DNA of 52,031 nucleotides from Bacteroidaceae bacterium (lineage in GTDB: Bacteria; Bacteroidota; Bacteroidia; Bacteroidales; Bacteroidaceae), in contig JAKSIZ010000010.1 of assembly GCA_024398515.1 (NCBI GenBank), positions 1 through 52,031 on the forward strand. The letters are read 5' to 3'. Shown here piece after piece: positions 1-8,421 of this stretch. The notes under the pieces were generated by a model. It did not search any database, was not told the DNA's origin, and saw nothing but the letters and a program-made list of their open reading frames with translations. A program made the translations under genes and the position numbers. Position 1 is the first letter of the stretch; each line of letters starts with the position of its first letter.

Positions 1-60
1 GTTGTACAACTTTCAGATGAAAGTTGTACAACTTTTTTTCGACTTAAGCGTTCGTCCCAA
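1..60. repeat. Palindrome-array element, copy 1 (cut by window edge)
   Basis: Two units of the 16-bp perfect palindrome AAAGTTGTACAACTTT are visible. The first is truncated by the window start (1-13) and the second is at 20-35; a 6-bp spacer separates them, giving a 22-bp period. A T-run and the arm CGACTTAAGCGTTCG (40-54) follow. The arm and the next bases (TCCCAATCAA) are the reverse complement of the left flank of the copy at 28.4 kb, so this copy lies in the opposite orientation. It sits just upstream of the exbD-like promoter. Confidence 0.9.
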
Positions 61-100
61 TCAACCTTATCGCACAAGGTGCGAAAAAAAGATAAAAAGT

Positions 101-131
101 TTTGTATTGTCTTCGATTTGCATTACCTTTG
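101..131 (+). promoter_or_regulatory. Promoter of the exbD-like gene
   Basis: TTTG at 101-104 and TACCTTTG at 124-131 with 19 bp between them match the Bacteroidetes primary-sigma pattern. The ATG at 155 follows about 17 bases after the expected start point, which supports that start over upstream in-frame codons that would read through the repeat. Confidence 0.75.
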
Positions 132-154
132 CAAAGCGAACGACTAAAGAAAAG

Positions 155-607
155 ATGATATTCAAACGACGACATAACGACAAAGGTGTGCCAGGGCTGA
201 ATACGGCTTCGCTGCCCGACCTGATATTCACCGTACTGTTCTTCTTCATGATTGTCACCAACATGCGGCACGATGAAGTAAAGGTGCAATACGTGGAACC
301 CGACGGCAAGCAACTCACGAAACTCGAAAACAAATCGACAGCCACATACATCTACATCGGTCGGATGCAAGGCTCAAACGACGGCGATTATCAAGTTCAG
401 GTTGACAATCAGCTCATGCCAGCCAATCATGTGTATTTATATGTAAAGAAGAAAAAGTCGAAACTCGACCCCGAAAGCAGCAAGCGAATGGTAGTAAACA
501 TCAAGGCCGACAAGCAAGTGCCGATGCAACTTGTGAAGCAAGTGAAGGAACAACTCAAGCGTGCCGACGCATTATTAGTGCATTATTCAGCCAATGAAAA
601 GGATTAA
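155..607 (+). CDS. ExbD/TolR-family biopolymer transport protein
   Basis: A 150-aa protein with a short basic N-terminus (MIFKRRHND), one membrane segment at about residues 20-37 and a periplasmic domain. The membrane segment opens with SLPDLIF; the Asp at residue 22 is in the position of the proton-pathway aspartate of ExbD/TolR. Family proteins work with ExbB/TolQ to pass proton-motive force to outer-membrane machinery. No exbB or tonB gene lies in view, although the region to the left is not visible. The reading frame is open upstream to the window edge, but that part crosses the palindromic repeat and the promoter, so the ATG at 155 is chosen. The gene overlaps coaE by 14 bp, which implies co-transcription and translational coupling. 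Confidence 0.85.
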   Translation: MIFKRRHNDKGVPGLNTASLPDLIFTVLFFFMIVTNMRHDEVKVQYVEPDGKQLTKLENKSTATYIYIGRMQGSNDGDYQVQVDNQLMPANHVYLYVKKKKSKLDPESSKRMVVNIKADKQVPMQLVKQVKEQLKRADALLVHYSANEKD

Positions 608-1127
608 AGTCATCACCGGAGGTATCGGCAGCGGCAAGAGTTACGTCTGCAACCTGCTGCGCAAGCGTGGCATCGAGGTCTATGACTGCGATGCTGCAGC
701 CAAACGCATCATGCGTGAGAACCAAGATGTGCGTCGAAAACTCACGGCACTAATAGGCGAAGATGCCTATCAGAACGGAGAACTCAACAAGGCAGCAGTG
801 GCAAAGTTCCTGCTCGAAAGCGACGGCAACACTGCTGCAATCAATGCTATAGTGCATCCAGCAGTGGCAGACGACTTCATGCAATCGAAGTATGAATGGA
901 TGGAATCGGCTATATATTTCGAAGCAGACTTTGGAAATCTCATAAGGCAGATGTACCCCCAGACCGAGAGACCGTATGTTGTTTGCGTCAGTTCACCGTT
1001 GAATGTACGCCTGCAAAGGGTGATGCAACGCGACGGAATAAGCCGCGAGAAGGCACTTGAGTGGATAAACAAGCAAATCTCGCAGGCAGAAAAGGAGGAA
1101 CGCAGCGACTATGTAATAAAGAATTGA
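594..1127 (+). CDS. coaE: Dephospho-CoA kinase
   Basis: Phosphorylates the 3'-hydroxyl of dephospho-CoA, the last step of coenzyme A synthesis, in the cytoplasm. The Walker A motif GGIGSGKS is at residues 9-16, followed by the family motif YDCDAAAKRI and the INAIVHP region near residues 84-90. The protein has 177 aa, about 20 short of usual family members. It stops at SDYVIKN, where relatives normally continue through a ND-G turn and a last helix, so the extreme C-terminus looks clipped although the catalytic core is present. It starts inside the end of the exbD-like gene and shares its promoter. The downstream gene rsmG is convergent. Confidence 0.92.
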   Translation: MKRIKVITGGIGSGKSYVCNLLRKRGIEVYDCDAAAKRIMRENQDVRRKLTALIGEDAYQNGELNKAAVAKFLLESDGNTAAINAIVHPAVADDFMQSKYEWMESAIYFEADFGNLIRQMYPQTERPYVVCVSSPLNVRLQRVMQRDGISREKALEWINKQISQAEKEERSDYVIKN

Positions 1128-1134
1128 AGGTCGG

Positions 1135-1158
1135 AACCAAGCCTTTTTGCCGTTGGTT
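1135..1158. terminator. Possible bidirectional terminator between coaE and rsmG
   Basis: AACCAA at 1135-1140 pairs with TTGGTT at 1153-1158 in the 33-bp gap between two convergent genes. The stem is only 6 bp and lacks a strong U-tract, so this is weak. Confidence 0.3.
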
Positions 1159-1160
1159 TG

Positions 1161-1772
1161 TCACAATTTACAGGCGACCACATACTTTTCCTTGAACCAT
1201 TCTTCGTCGAAATAATCGGAAATCGGAGTTATTGTGAAGTTCAAATTAGGCATCACTGAATGTGCCTTAGCCACTTCTTCCTCAACATTTCCACCCTTCA
1301 GGCATATCAAAGTCTTGCACTTGGAGCGAACAATCTTCAGCAATTCACTGAGATCCATCACCGCTCTTGATACCGTAATGTCATACTTTTCCTTATCTTC
1401 CTGCGCACGAAGATGAGCATATTCACAGTTCTTCAGCCCTATGGCATTGCCAATAGCCTGTGCCACGCGAACCTTTTTGCCTATGCTGTCGATGAGTTTA
1501 AACCTGTAGTCAGGGTACATGATGGCCAACGGAATGCCTGGAAAACCGCCACCAGTGCCAAGGTCAAGCACCTTCAAGCCTGCCTTTTGCTGAGAAATCA
1601 GTGAGGCAATAGCCAGCGAATGCAGCACATGATGCTCGTAAAGGTTGTCAATATCCTTTCGGGAAACGACGTTTATCTTCCCGTTCCACTCGCGGTACAG
1701 TGCGTCCAAAGCCCTGATTTGCCCTTCCTGCACCTCATTCAAAGTAAAGTATTTCTGTATTATTTCAAACAT
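1161..1772 (-). CDS. rsmG: 16S rRNA (guanine-N7)-methyltransferase RsmG (GidB)
   Basis: A cytoplasmic SAM-dependent methyltransferase that modifies G527 of 16S rRNA. The protein has 203 aa from the ATG at 1772. It carries the family signature NVVSRKDIDNLYEHHVLHSL near residues 35-54 and the SAM-binding motif I VLDLGTGGGFPGIP at about 68-81. An ATG 28 codons upstream is in frame, but the promoter's -7 box lies at 1804-1811, so a transcript cannot include it. The start at MFEIIQKYF is therefore well supported. It is monocistronic and convergent with coaE. Confidence 0.93.
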   Translation of the reverse strand: MFEIIQKYFTLNEVQEGQIRALDALYREWNGKINVVSRKDIDNLYEHHVLHSLAIASLISQQKAGLKVLDLGTGGGFPGIPLAIMYPDYRFKLIDSIGKKVRVAQAIGNAIGLKNCEYAHLRAQEDKEKYDITVSRAVMDLSELLKIVRSKCKTLICLKGGNVEEEVAKAHSVMPNLNFTITPISDYFDEEWFKEKYVVACKL

Positions 1773-1803
1773 AAAAGTTCCTTTCAACGTTCCTTTTCCA
1801 ATG

Positions 1804-1835
1804 CAAAGGTAGTGTTTTATACTTAATAATACAAA
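1804..1835 (-). promoter_or_regulatory. rsmG promoter
   Basis: On the minus strand TTTG (complement of 1832-1835) and TACCTTTG (complement of 1804-1811) are 20 bp apart and fit the Bacteroidetes consensus closely. Confidence 0.75.
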
Positions 1836-1986
1836 CATTTCATACAATTTTTGCACTCTCCAAGAAATAATGAATACGACAATTTAGGCATAAATATCAA
1901 AGAAAACATATAAATAATGTTAAGAACTATACAATATTATAGTAAAAGTAACTAAACTTGCATTGTAAAATAAATACGGATAGATT

Positions 1987-2856
1987 ATGGGATTTTGGAA
2001 AACATTATTTGGAGGTGAGGAGGAAACACCAGAGCAGGAACAGCAACATCAGGCAGAACGCGACTTCGATGTACTGAAGACTGACGGACAGAAAGCAAGC
2101 AGATTAGGGCGTCATGAGTATGCTGTGGCATGTTTCACCAAGGCTCTTGAAATACACGATGACTTGGAAACTCGCGACTATTTGGCTCATGAGTATATTC
2201 GCATGGGGCAGTTCGACGAGGCGTTGGGCGAGATTAAAGTGCTGCAGGATGCCGAACCAGACAATGCTCAGATAGCATTGCTGCGTGCAAACGTGAAGTA
2301 TATGCAGGAAGATTATGACGGAATGAAGGAGACATTGCTTCCATTTGCCAATGCAGAAACGACGTATGACGAATCTCACTTGATAAATTATTGGGTGGCT
2401 AAAGCTTTCATTGGGCTTGGCGAATTGGGGAAAGCAATTGATTATCTTACGAAGTCAATCAGTGATATGCCTGATTATTGGGATGCATACCTGCTGCGTG
2501 CGCAGACTTATCTGAAGAGTGGGGATGTGGATTTGGCTGAAAAGGATGCAAACTTCCTGCTTGCTCAGCTTGGCGAACAGGAGGAAACACTATTGATGCA
2601 AGCACGGATTGAGGTAAAGAAAGACAAACTTGACGATGCGCTTGCTATATATAATAAGGTGGTAGATGCAAATCCGTTCTCGGTAGAAGGCTTGCGTGAG
2701 CGCGGAATGCTAAAGAAGATGCTTGGCGACGAGGCTGGGGGAGAGGCTGACATTGCCGAGGCTGACGAAGTTAACGGCACAGGTGCGCAAGAAGATATTG
2801 AGGAAAAGACAAAGCAGATGTATAAAAATATCGACGCTTACGGCATATTCGGTTGA
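1987..2856 (+). CDS. Tetratricopeptide-repeat protein
   Basis: A 289-aa protein made almost entirely of TPR-like helical pairs (for example RLGRHEYAVACFTKALEI, RMGQFDEALGEIKVLQ, GELGKAIDYLTKSI, KKDKLDDALAIYNKVV). It has no signal peptide or membrane segment; the N-terminus MGFWKTLFGGEEE is short, acidic and glutamine-rich. TPR proteins are protein-protein scaffolds; no catalytic domain or partner is evident. It is probably cytoplasmic. A weak promoter-like TAAACTTG lies at 1953-1960. Its 3' end overlaps the end of the convergent ispH by 19 bp. Function unknown. Confidence 0.8.
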   Translation: MGFWKTLFGGEEETPEQEQQHQAERDFDVLKTDGQKASRLGRHEYAVACFTKALEIHDDLETRDYLAHEYIRMGQFDEALGEIKVLQDAEPDNAQIALLRANVKYMQEDYDGMKETLLPFANAETTYDESHLINYWVAKAFIGLGELGKAIDYLTKSISDMPDYWDAYLLRAQTYLKSGDVDLAEKDANFLLAQLGEQEETLLMQARIEVKKDKLDDALAIYNKVVDANPFSVEGLRERGMLKKMLGDEAGGEADIAEADEVNGTGAQEDIEEKTKQMYKNIDAYGIFG

Positions 2857-3725
2857 GATGTCAACTCCTTTACCTTCATCATACATTGCTCCATAAGCCA
2901 TTTCGGCGTTGAAGTTGCACCACATATACCAACGGTAGTAACACCTTTAAGCCAGTCCAGGCAGATATCATCGGAACATTCAATGAGCTTGGTCGAAGGA
3001 TTTACGCGCAGGCATTCCTCGTAGAGCACGTGCCCATTGCTGCTTTTTGCACCGGCAACGAACAGTATTAGGTCGTGTTTACGTGCAAATGCACTTATGT
3101 TTGGCATTCGGTTGGCTACTTGTCGGCAAATGGTGTCGTAGCTTTTGAACAAGACTCCCTCTGCAATGTGCGACTGTATGTAGTCGATAATGTCGTGGAA
3201 CTCGTCGAGTGACTTTGTGGTTTGTGAATACAAAACTATATCTTTCGTGAAGTCAATCTTGTTTTTCACGTCTTCTAAGCTTTCCACAACGATAGCCCTG
3301 CCTTCTATCTGACCTACAAGACCGAGTACTTCAGCATGGCCATTCTTGCCGAAAATGACTATCTGAGGCAGTGCGGCTGATGTGGTAGAACTTCCTTTTT
3401 GCTTGATACGTTTTTGAAGTTGGAGCACTACGGGGCATGTTGCATCAATGATTTCTATATTGTTCTTCTCGGCAAGTGCGTATGTTTCGGGCGGTTCACC
3501 GTGGGCACGGAGCAGGACTTTCACGTTGTGAAGGCGTTTCAGGTCGTCGTGCTCTATTGTTACAAGCCCCAGTTTGCGCAATCGTTCACATTCCATTCCA
3601 TTGTGAACAATATCGCCAAGGCAATACAGTGTTCCCGTCTTGCCCAATTCCTCTTCTGCTTTCTTTATCGCGGTGGTCACTCCAAAGCAGAATCCACTGC
3701 CCTCGTCGATTTCGATTTTCAGCAT
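2838..3725 (-). CDS. ispH: 4-hydroxy-3-methylbut-2-enyl diphosphate reductase
   Basis: The last enzyme of the non-mevalonate isoprenoid pathway; it reduces HMBPP to IPP and DMAPP with a [4Fe-4S] cluster. The protein has 295 aa. The expected cluster cysteines are visible at C13 (GFCFGV), C97 (DATCPVV) and C200 (DTICRQV). Substrate-pocket residues appear as H41 (IVHNG), H75 (RAHGE), H130 (KNGHAEVLG) and SSN 228-230. It starts 1 base after the meaB stop and is the third gene of the DUF1573-meaB-ispH operon. Confidence 0.95.
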   Translation of the reverse strand: MLKIEIDEGSGFCFGVTTAIKKAEEELGKTGTLYCLGDIVHNGMECERLRKLGLVTIEHDDLKRLHNVKVLLRAHGEPPETYALAEKNNIEIIDATCPVVLQLQKRIKQKGSSTTSAALPQIVIFGKNGHAEVLGLVGQIEGRAIVVESLEDVKNKIDFTKDIVLYSQTTKSLDEFHDIIDYIQSHIAEGVLFKSYDTICRQVANRMPNISAFARKHDLILFVAGAKSSNGHVLYEECLRVNPSTKLIECSDDICLDWLKGVTTVGICGATSTPKWLMEQCMMKVKELTSQPNMP

Positions 3726-3726
3726 A

Positions 3727-4830
3727 TCATCCTTTAAGTTTCTCGAAATATCTCTTCAAAAGTTTGTTGGCAGCAATAAACGATGTCTCCTGTCCTGCAA
3801 GAACTTGCTGCTCTTCCTCGCCCAATGCAGCGTGAATCTCACGGTCGTTATAGAAATTGTTGCGCAGTGTTTCGTTTATTGTCTCGTACATCCAGTATTT
3901 GCTCTGCTCGTTGCGTCGGTACTCGAAGTAACCGTTTTTCTTTACAAAGTCAAAATACTCATAAACCATGTCCCAAACTTTCTCGATGCCAATACCGTAA
4001 AAACCTGAATAGCAAAGCACCTTTGGCAACCATCCACTGTCTGGCTTAGGGAAGAAGTGGAGAGCATTTCGGAAGTTCGTTGCTGCCATTTCGCACTTTT
4101 CTGTGTTGTTGCCATCGCACTTGTTGATGACGATACCGTCGGAGATTTCCATTATACCACGCTTAATGCCCTGCAATTCGTCGCCTGTTCCTGCGAGTTG
4201 GATGAGTAGGAAGAAGTCAACCATGCTATGACATGCCGTTTCACTTTGCCCAACGCCTACCGTCTCGACAAAGATCTTGTCGAAGCCAGCAGCCTCGCAG
4301 AGTATTATGCTCTCGCGAGTCTTTCGTGCAACGCCTCCTAAACTTCCAGCTGTTGGCGAAGGACGGATGAAACTGTCGGGATGAACAGACAGTTTCTCCA
4401 TACGCGTCTTGTCGCCGAGTATGCTGCCTTTTGACCGTTCCGAACTCGGGTCGATGGCAAGGACTGCCAACTTCCCCTTGTACTTCTCAAGCAGATGAAT
4501 ACCAAAAGCGTCAATGGATGTACTCTTGCCAGCACCAGGCACACCACTGATGCCGATGCGAATGGAGTTTCCACTATAAGGGAGACACTTCTCAATCACC
4601 TCTTGTGCCTTGGCGATATGGTCGGGGTTGACGCTTTCAACGAGTGTCACCGCCTGTGAAAGAATCGTAATATCACCCTTGACAATGCCTTCGACCATAT
4701 CAGCAGCCGAGAGTTCGCGACGTGCAAAGCGTCCTTTCTTCAAATAAGGATTGATAATGCTGACAGGCTGTTCTACTCCGTTGTTCACCTGCAGTCCTTT
4801 GTATTCTTCGTTATTTTCTGGATGTATCAT
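3727..4830 (-). CDS. meaB: Methylmalonyl-CoA mutase-associated GTPase MeaB/ArgK
   Basis: A 367-aa G3E-type GTPase that protects and reactivates the B12-dependent methylmalonyl-CoA mutase during cofactor loading. The P-loop GVPGAGKS is at residues 96-103, followed by DPSSERSKGSILGDKTRM, the ETVGVGQSE switch region and NKCDG as the guanine-specificity motif. The mutase genes are not in the window. The start codon overlaps the stop of the DUF1573 gene by 4 bp, and ispH begins directly after it, so the three are co-translated. The older name ArgK reflects a former misassignment as an arginine-transport kinase. Confidence 0.92.
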   Translation of the reverse strand: MIHPENNEEYKGLQVNNGVEQPVSIINPYLKKGRFARRELSAADMVEGIVKGDITILSQAVTLVESVNPDHIAKAQEVIEKCLPYSGNSIRIGISGVPGAGKSTSIDAFGIHLLEKYKGKLAVLAIDPSSERSKGSILGDKTRMEKLSVHPDSFIRPSPTAGSLGGVARKTRESIILCEAAGFDKIFVETVGVGQSETACHSMVDFFLLIQLAGTGDELQGIKRGIMEISDGIVINKCDGNNTEKCEMAATNFRNALHFFPKPDSGWLPKVLCYSGFYGIGIEKVWDMVYEYFDFVKKNGYFEYRRNEQSKYWMYETINETLRNNFYNDREIHAALGEEEQQVLAGQETSFIAANKLLKRYFEKLKG

Positions 4831-5270
4831 ATCTTGTCATAGTTTTTTGCAAAACGCTTTCTTCCTTTGAAAGGCTGTCGTGGCGACTTTATCTCGCCAT
4901 ACATCGTCAGACGTATAGGCTCGTCAACGTCGCGCAAATACACGTCAACCCATTTAGCATAGTGTCCAAGTTGCATTGCATCATAACTGATAACGATTTC
5001 GCATTTGCCCTTTGATTTTATGGGTGTAACAGGATAGTCAACCGTGGTGCACCCACATGAGGCATCGACCTTTGTGATCAGCGTTGGCATCTTGTAATTG
5101 TTGTGTAGTATGAAAGTTGCCGATACAGAGTCTGCATAAAGCGTTTGACCGCAGTCAACACTGTCAGCCTCAACGACAACCTGTGCCGAAGCATTCTCAA
5201 CACAAAGCAACATTCCTATGCACAATGCAAGAGAAAAGGAAAAAGCCCTTTTATAATGCGTAATAAACAT
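4827..5270 (-). CDS. Secreted DUF1573-family protein
   Basis: A 147-aa exported protein. The ATG at 5270 gives a classical signal peptide (basic MFITHYKRA, hydrophobic SFSLALCIGMLLC, then ASAQ). An in-frame ATG 10 codons upstream sits only about 14 bases after a TACTTTTG -7 box (complement of 5315-5322) and is less likely. The mature part has the DUF1573 hallmark SCGCTT after a beta-rich stretch and resembles an Ig-like/ASH fold. The biochemical role is unknown. It leads the operon with meaB and ispH, overlapping meaB by 4 bp. Confidence 0.8.
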   Translation of the reverse strand: MFITHYKRAFSFSLALCIGMLLCVENASAQVVVEADSVDCGQTLYADSVSATFILHNNYKMPTLITKVDASCGCTTVDYPVTPIKSKGKCEIVISYDAMQLGHYAKWVDVYLRDVDEPIRLTMYGEIKSPRQPFKGRKRFAKNYDKI

Positions 5271-5427
5271 ATATTCTTTTTTTATTTTGCCAATAGCCAC
5301 ATGTTAAGCAAACGCAAAAGTACAAATAATATTTGAATTTGCAGCAATATGCAAGACATTTTTTTATAATGACTTTCTGGATTAGTTAAAAAATCAAAAA
5401 ATCGAGCACAATTTTGTCGATTATCAA

Positions 5428-5468
5428 TTGTCATTTGTCAATTATTTTATACCTTTGCATCCGCTTTC
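5428..5468 (+). promoter_or_regulatory. tRNA-Ser promoter
   Basis: TTG at 5428-5430, a 19-bp spacer and TACCTTTG at 5450-5457, continuing as TACCTTTGCATCCGCTTTC (5450-5468). The same 19 bases occur in the rRNA promoter at 51391-51409. Confidence 0.7.
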
Positions 5469-5495
5469 AAGAAAAGTAGTGGTCGAAAAGACTCA

Positions 5496-5580
5496 GGAGA
5501 GATGGTAGAGTGGTCGATTACAGTAGTCTTGAAAACTACCGTACCGAGAGGTACCGGGGGTTCGAATCCCTCTCTCTCCG
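5496..5580 (+). tRNA. tRNA-Ser (anticodon TGA)
   Basis: An 85-nt tRNA with a long variable arm. The acceptor stem GGAGAGA (5496-5502) pairs perfectly with TCTCTCC (5573-5579), and G5580 is the discriminator. The anticodon loop CTTGAAA contains TGA. The variable arm TACCGAGAGGTA is self-complementary, and GGTTCGAATCC forms the T arm. CCA is not encoded (GCA follows). Confidence 0.97.
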
Positions 5581-5585
5581 CAAAG

Positions 5586-5611
5586 GCCTGCTGATATTAG
5601 CAGGCTTTTTT
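5586..5611 (+). terminator. Rho-independent terminator after tRNA-Ser
   Basis: GCCTGCT and AGCAGGC (5586-5605) form a stem with a short AT loop and are followed by six T residues. Confidence 0.9.
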
Positions 5612-5645
5612 GTATTCCAATTATCTTTTAAGAAAAAGTATTACG

Positions 5646-8402
5646 TTAAGGAACTATCTTCACTTTGCTGCTTGAATTGTGGCCTTCCTGATTCACCTGT
5701 ATCTGAACAGGGATGCGTTCTTGAAGCTCCTCCACATGGCTAATAATACCAACGTGACGACCTGTCTTTGAATGTAGTGAGCGAAGTGTTTCTACTGCTT
5801 TCTGAAGAGGTTCACCACTAAGAGTACCAAAGCCCTCGTCGATGAAGAGGGTGTCAACTTGCCATTGCTGTCCGATGTCGCTCAAGGCTAATGCCAACGA
5901 TAGGGAAACAAGGAAACTCTCACCGCCCGAGATAGTGCTGGCAGCACGACTGACAAAACCTTGGTAGGCATCTTCCAATGAGATGACGAATGTACCTGGA
6001 GTTACATTTAATGTGTATCGGTCTGTCAGCGTCTTCATATAGCTGTTGGCAGAGTGTATGAGGCTTGTCAAGACGTAACTTTGGGCAATCTTACGGAAGG
6101 TGCTGCCTGTGGCATTGCCGATTAACTGATTCAGTCGTGACCACTTCTGATATACATCCTTCCTGTCGTCAGCCTCTTGGATGAGTGCACCAAGCCGTTC
6201 ACGATTCTCCCTGTCTGTCTTGAGTTCCTGATTGATGGCACCCTTTTTCTCACCGATTTCAGCAAGTTGTTTCTCAATGCCTTCAATTCTCTCATTGAGT
6301 GCTTCGAGGGTATCGTCTTCAGTCAGTTCTGGCTTCTTTGTCTGATGCTCTGCAATAAGTTTTTCGGCATTGTCGAAGAGTGTCCTCTTGGCAACAACAG
6401 CCTCACGGGCAGCCTTCAGCGAATCATCCTCACGCGTAATATAATTAGAGGTATATGTGTTCAGAGTCTCCAGACGTTCCATGTTGAGTTCAGGGTGTTC
6501 GGCAAGGAAAGCGTTGAGCTTCGTTTGGTTAGTGTTCTGGCTTTCTTCTGCTGTCTTCAATTTAGTGGTCGTAACAGTAATCTTTTCGCTCAACTTAGCG
6601 ATATCAGCACGTTTGTTATCCAGTTCTTTTCTCAGGACACTTACCTTCTTCTCTATGGCTTCAGCTGCCTTGATTCGCGAATCCAAATCCCTGGATGCAA
6701 TGATGGTATGCTGCTCAAGTTCGGACAGTTTATGGATGGCTTCTTTGTTAATCAAATCTATGCCAAAGGGAGCACACTCTTGTTGTGCTTTGTTTTGCAG
6801 TTCTTCAATGGTTTTGTCATTATCGAACGTCTGCTTTTCCTTGGCGTATGCCGTAGATTCAGCGAGTATCTCGGCATTGACTCTCACATTCTCAGTGTAT
6901 AATTTGTTGTAATTCTTTTCTGCTTGGTTGAAGTCCTCTTCCAAAGGCTTTAGCATGCTCTGCAAATCCTCCTCGTGTGGCAGATCGTGTACAATCTCCT
7001 GTCGGCAGACGGGGCAGATGTCTCCTTTATGCAGTTTCAGTCGAAGGGACTTGGCAAATTTGTGGATCGTATCTTTTTGCTTCTCCAGCATAGATTGATA
7101 TAGATCCATCAACTCCTTTGCCTTGTTGAGAGGGACAGTCATTTCTGCTGCCTTCTGGCGTTTTGCCTCAAGAGCGAGATGTTGTCGCTGCAGTGAAATC
7201 AGATTCGTCTCTCTGCGTTTCACTTCTTTCAAAAGTGATGCGACAAGTTCTTTCACCGAACCAATCTTCACCAGTTGTACTTTGGCTTGTGTAAACTCTT
7301 TTCGCAAGTTGGGTAACTGAAATGCCTCCACTTCCGCCTCCAGTTTTTTGATTTGTCCTTCCTGTTCTTCGAGGTTGAAATTTCCTATCAACTTGCTCAG
7401 TTCTGCCTTGAATTCTGAAAGTAGCGCAGTTTCGCTCTCAATCATTCTCTGTGCCTTCTGTGCTTCAGACATCCACAGGCGCGCATCAATAGTTGCTTTC
7501 CAATCCTTTACTGCCTGCTCCTTATGCTTGAAGTCATCACTTTCTACTACTTCGTTGGCAATACGCAAGGTTTCTGCAGCATTGTTTTTGCTTTCGTTCA
7601 GTTCACCGTCTTTCGACAACCAGTCGCGTTTTGCAACATCCTTGTCGCTTCCTTCCTTAAATTCTTTATATTGGTTATCAAGAGCGGATAGCGCTTCCTG
7701 CTTCTCAGCTATTTCAGTGTCGGTTAATGTACGAGTCCCTTCCACAATGCGCTTGGCATCCTCCCATTCCTTTTTCTTATGATCAGTCAGCTCATAAACC
7801 TTTGCACCAATCTTGGAGTAGATATCTACACCCGTAATCTTTTCCAGAATTTCAGCCTTATCGTCATCTTTACTGTTTAGGAATCGGGTAAATTCGCCTT
7901 GGGCAAGCATGGTAGTACGGCAAAACTGATTGAAATCCAAACCAACAGCAACTCGTATCTCATTTTTAATCTCCGCGTTCTTGGTCAAAGTGACATTCGT
8001 ATCAAGGTTCTTTAGTTCCCAGGTCTTCTTCTTTATGGAACCACTGATTTTCTTGTGGGCACGTGCCACAGCCCATGTCGCTTCATAATTTACGCCATTG
8101 CTGCCTATGAATGTGAGCACAACGCAGGCCTCAATGGTATTGCGACGCATCAGCTGACAAGGATCATCAATCTTAACCTCTTTTCCGGCATCCATTGTTA
8201 TGCCCTGCATCTTTGTGCTGTACAGACGCGGAGTATCAGCATAAAGCGCCAGGCAGATGGCATCAAGGATGGTTGACTTTCCTGCACCTGTCTTGCCAGT
8301 AATCAGGAATACTTCGCTATCTGCCAGTGGCTGGGCTTCAAAGTCGATGACTGCATCCTCGATTGATGCTATGTTGTGTATGGTAAGTTTCTGGAATTTC
8401 AT
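5646..8402 (-). CDS. sbcC: Exonuclease subunit SbcC (Rad50-like ATPase)
   Basis: A large SMC-like ATPase of 918 aa that partners SbcD to cleave hairpins and blocked DNA ends. Walker A GKTGAGKST lies at residues 36-44, the Q-loop region is LAQGEFTRFL, and the zinc hook CPVC lies at about residue 462 between two long coiled-coil arms. The ABC signature ISGGESFLVSLSL is near 827 and Walker B DTLFIDEGFGTL near 853. The ATG at 8402 (MKFQKLTIHNI) is chosen because it matches the family start; the frame is open further upstream into sbcD. It begins 19 bp after the sbcD stop and is co-transcribed with it. Confidence 0.95.
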   Translation of the reverse strand: MKFQKLTIHNIASIEDAVIDFEAQPLADSEVFLITGKTGAGKSTILDAICLALYADTPRLYSTKMQGITMDAGKEVKIDDPCQLMRRNTIEACVVLTFIGSNGVNYEATWAVARAHKKISGSIKKKTWELKNLDTNVTLTKNAEIKNEIRVAVGLDFNQFCRTTMLAQGEFTRFLNSKDDDKAEILEKITGVDIYSKIGAKVYELTDHKKKEWEDAKRIVEGTRTLTDTEIAEKQEALSALDNQYKEFKEGSDKDVAKRDWLSKDGELNESKNNAAETLRIANEVVESDDFKHKEQAVKDWKATIDARLWMSEAQKAQRMIESETALLSEFKAELSKLIGNFNLEEQEGQIKKLEAEVEAFQLPNLRKEFTQAKVQLVKIGSVKELVASLLKEVKRRETNLISLQRQHLALEAKRQKAAEMTVPLNKAKELMDLYQSMLEKQKDTIHKFAKSLRLKLHKGDICPVCRQEIVHDLPHEEDLQSMLKPLEEDFNQAEKNYNKLYTENVRVNAEILAESTAYAKEKQTFDNDKTIEELQNKAQQECAPFGIDLINKEAIHKLSELEQHTIIASRDLDSRIKAAEAIEKKVSVLRKELDNKRADIAKLSEKITVTTTKLKTAEESQNTNQTKLNAFLAEHPELNMERLETLNTYTSNYITREDDSLKAAREAVVAKRTLFDNAEKLIAEHQTKKPELTEDDTLEALNERIEGIEKQLAEIGEKKGAINQELKTDRENRERLGALIQEADDRKDVYQKWSRLNQLIGNATGSTFRKIAQSYVLTSLIHSANSYMKTLTDRYTLNVTPGTFVISLEDAYQGFVSRAASTISGGESFLVSLSLALALSDIGQQWQVDTLFIDEGFGTLSGEPLQKAVETLRSLHSKTGRHVGIISHVEELQERIPVQIQVNQEGHNSSSKVKIVP

Positions 8403-8421
8403 AATAACATTTTTTCGAATT

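Noticed and set aside
2-154. N-terminal extension of the exbD-like gene to the window edge
   Set aside because: It reads through the palindromic repeat and the promoter; the same frame appears by chance at another repeat copy near 28.4 kb.
6177-6902. Long open frame antisense to sbcC
   Set aside because: It mirrors the coiled-coil coding bias of sbcC and has no domain or promoter.
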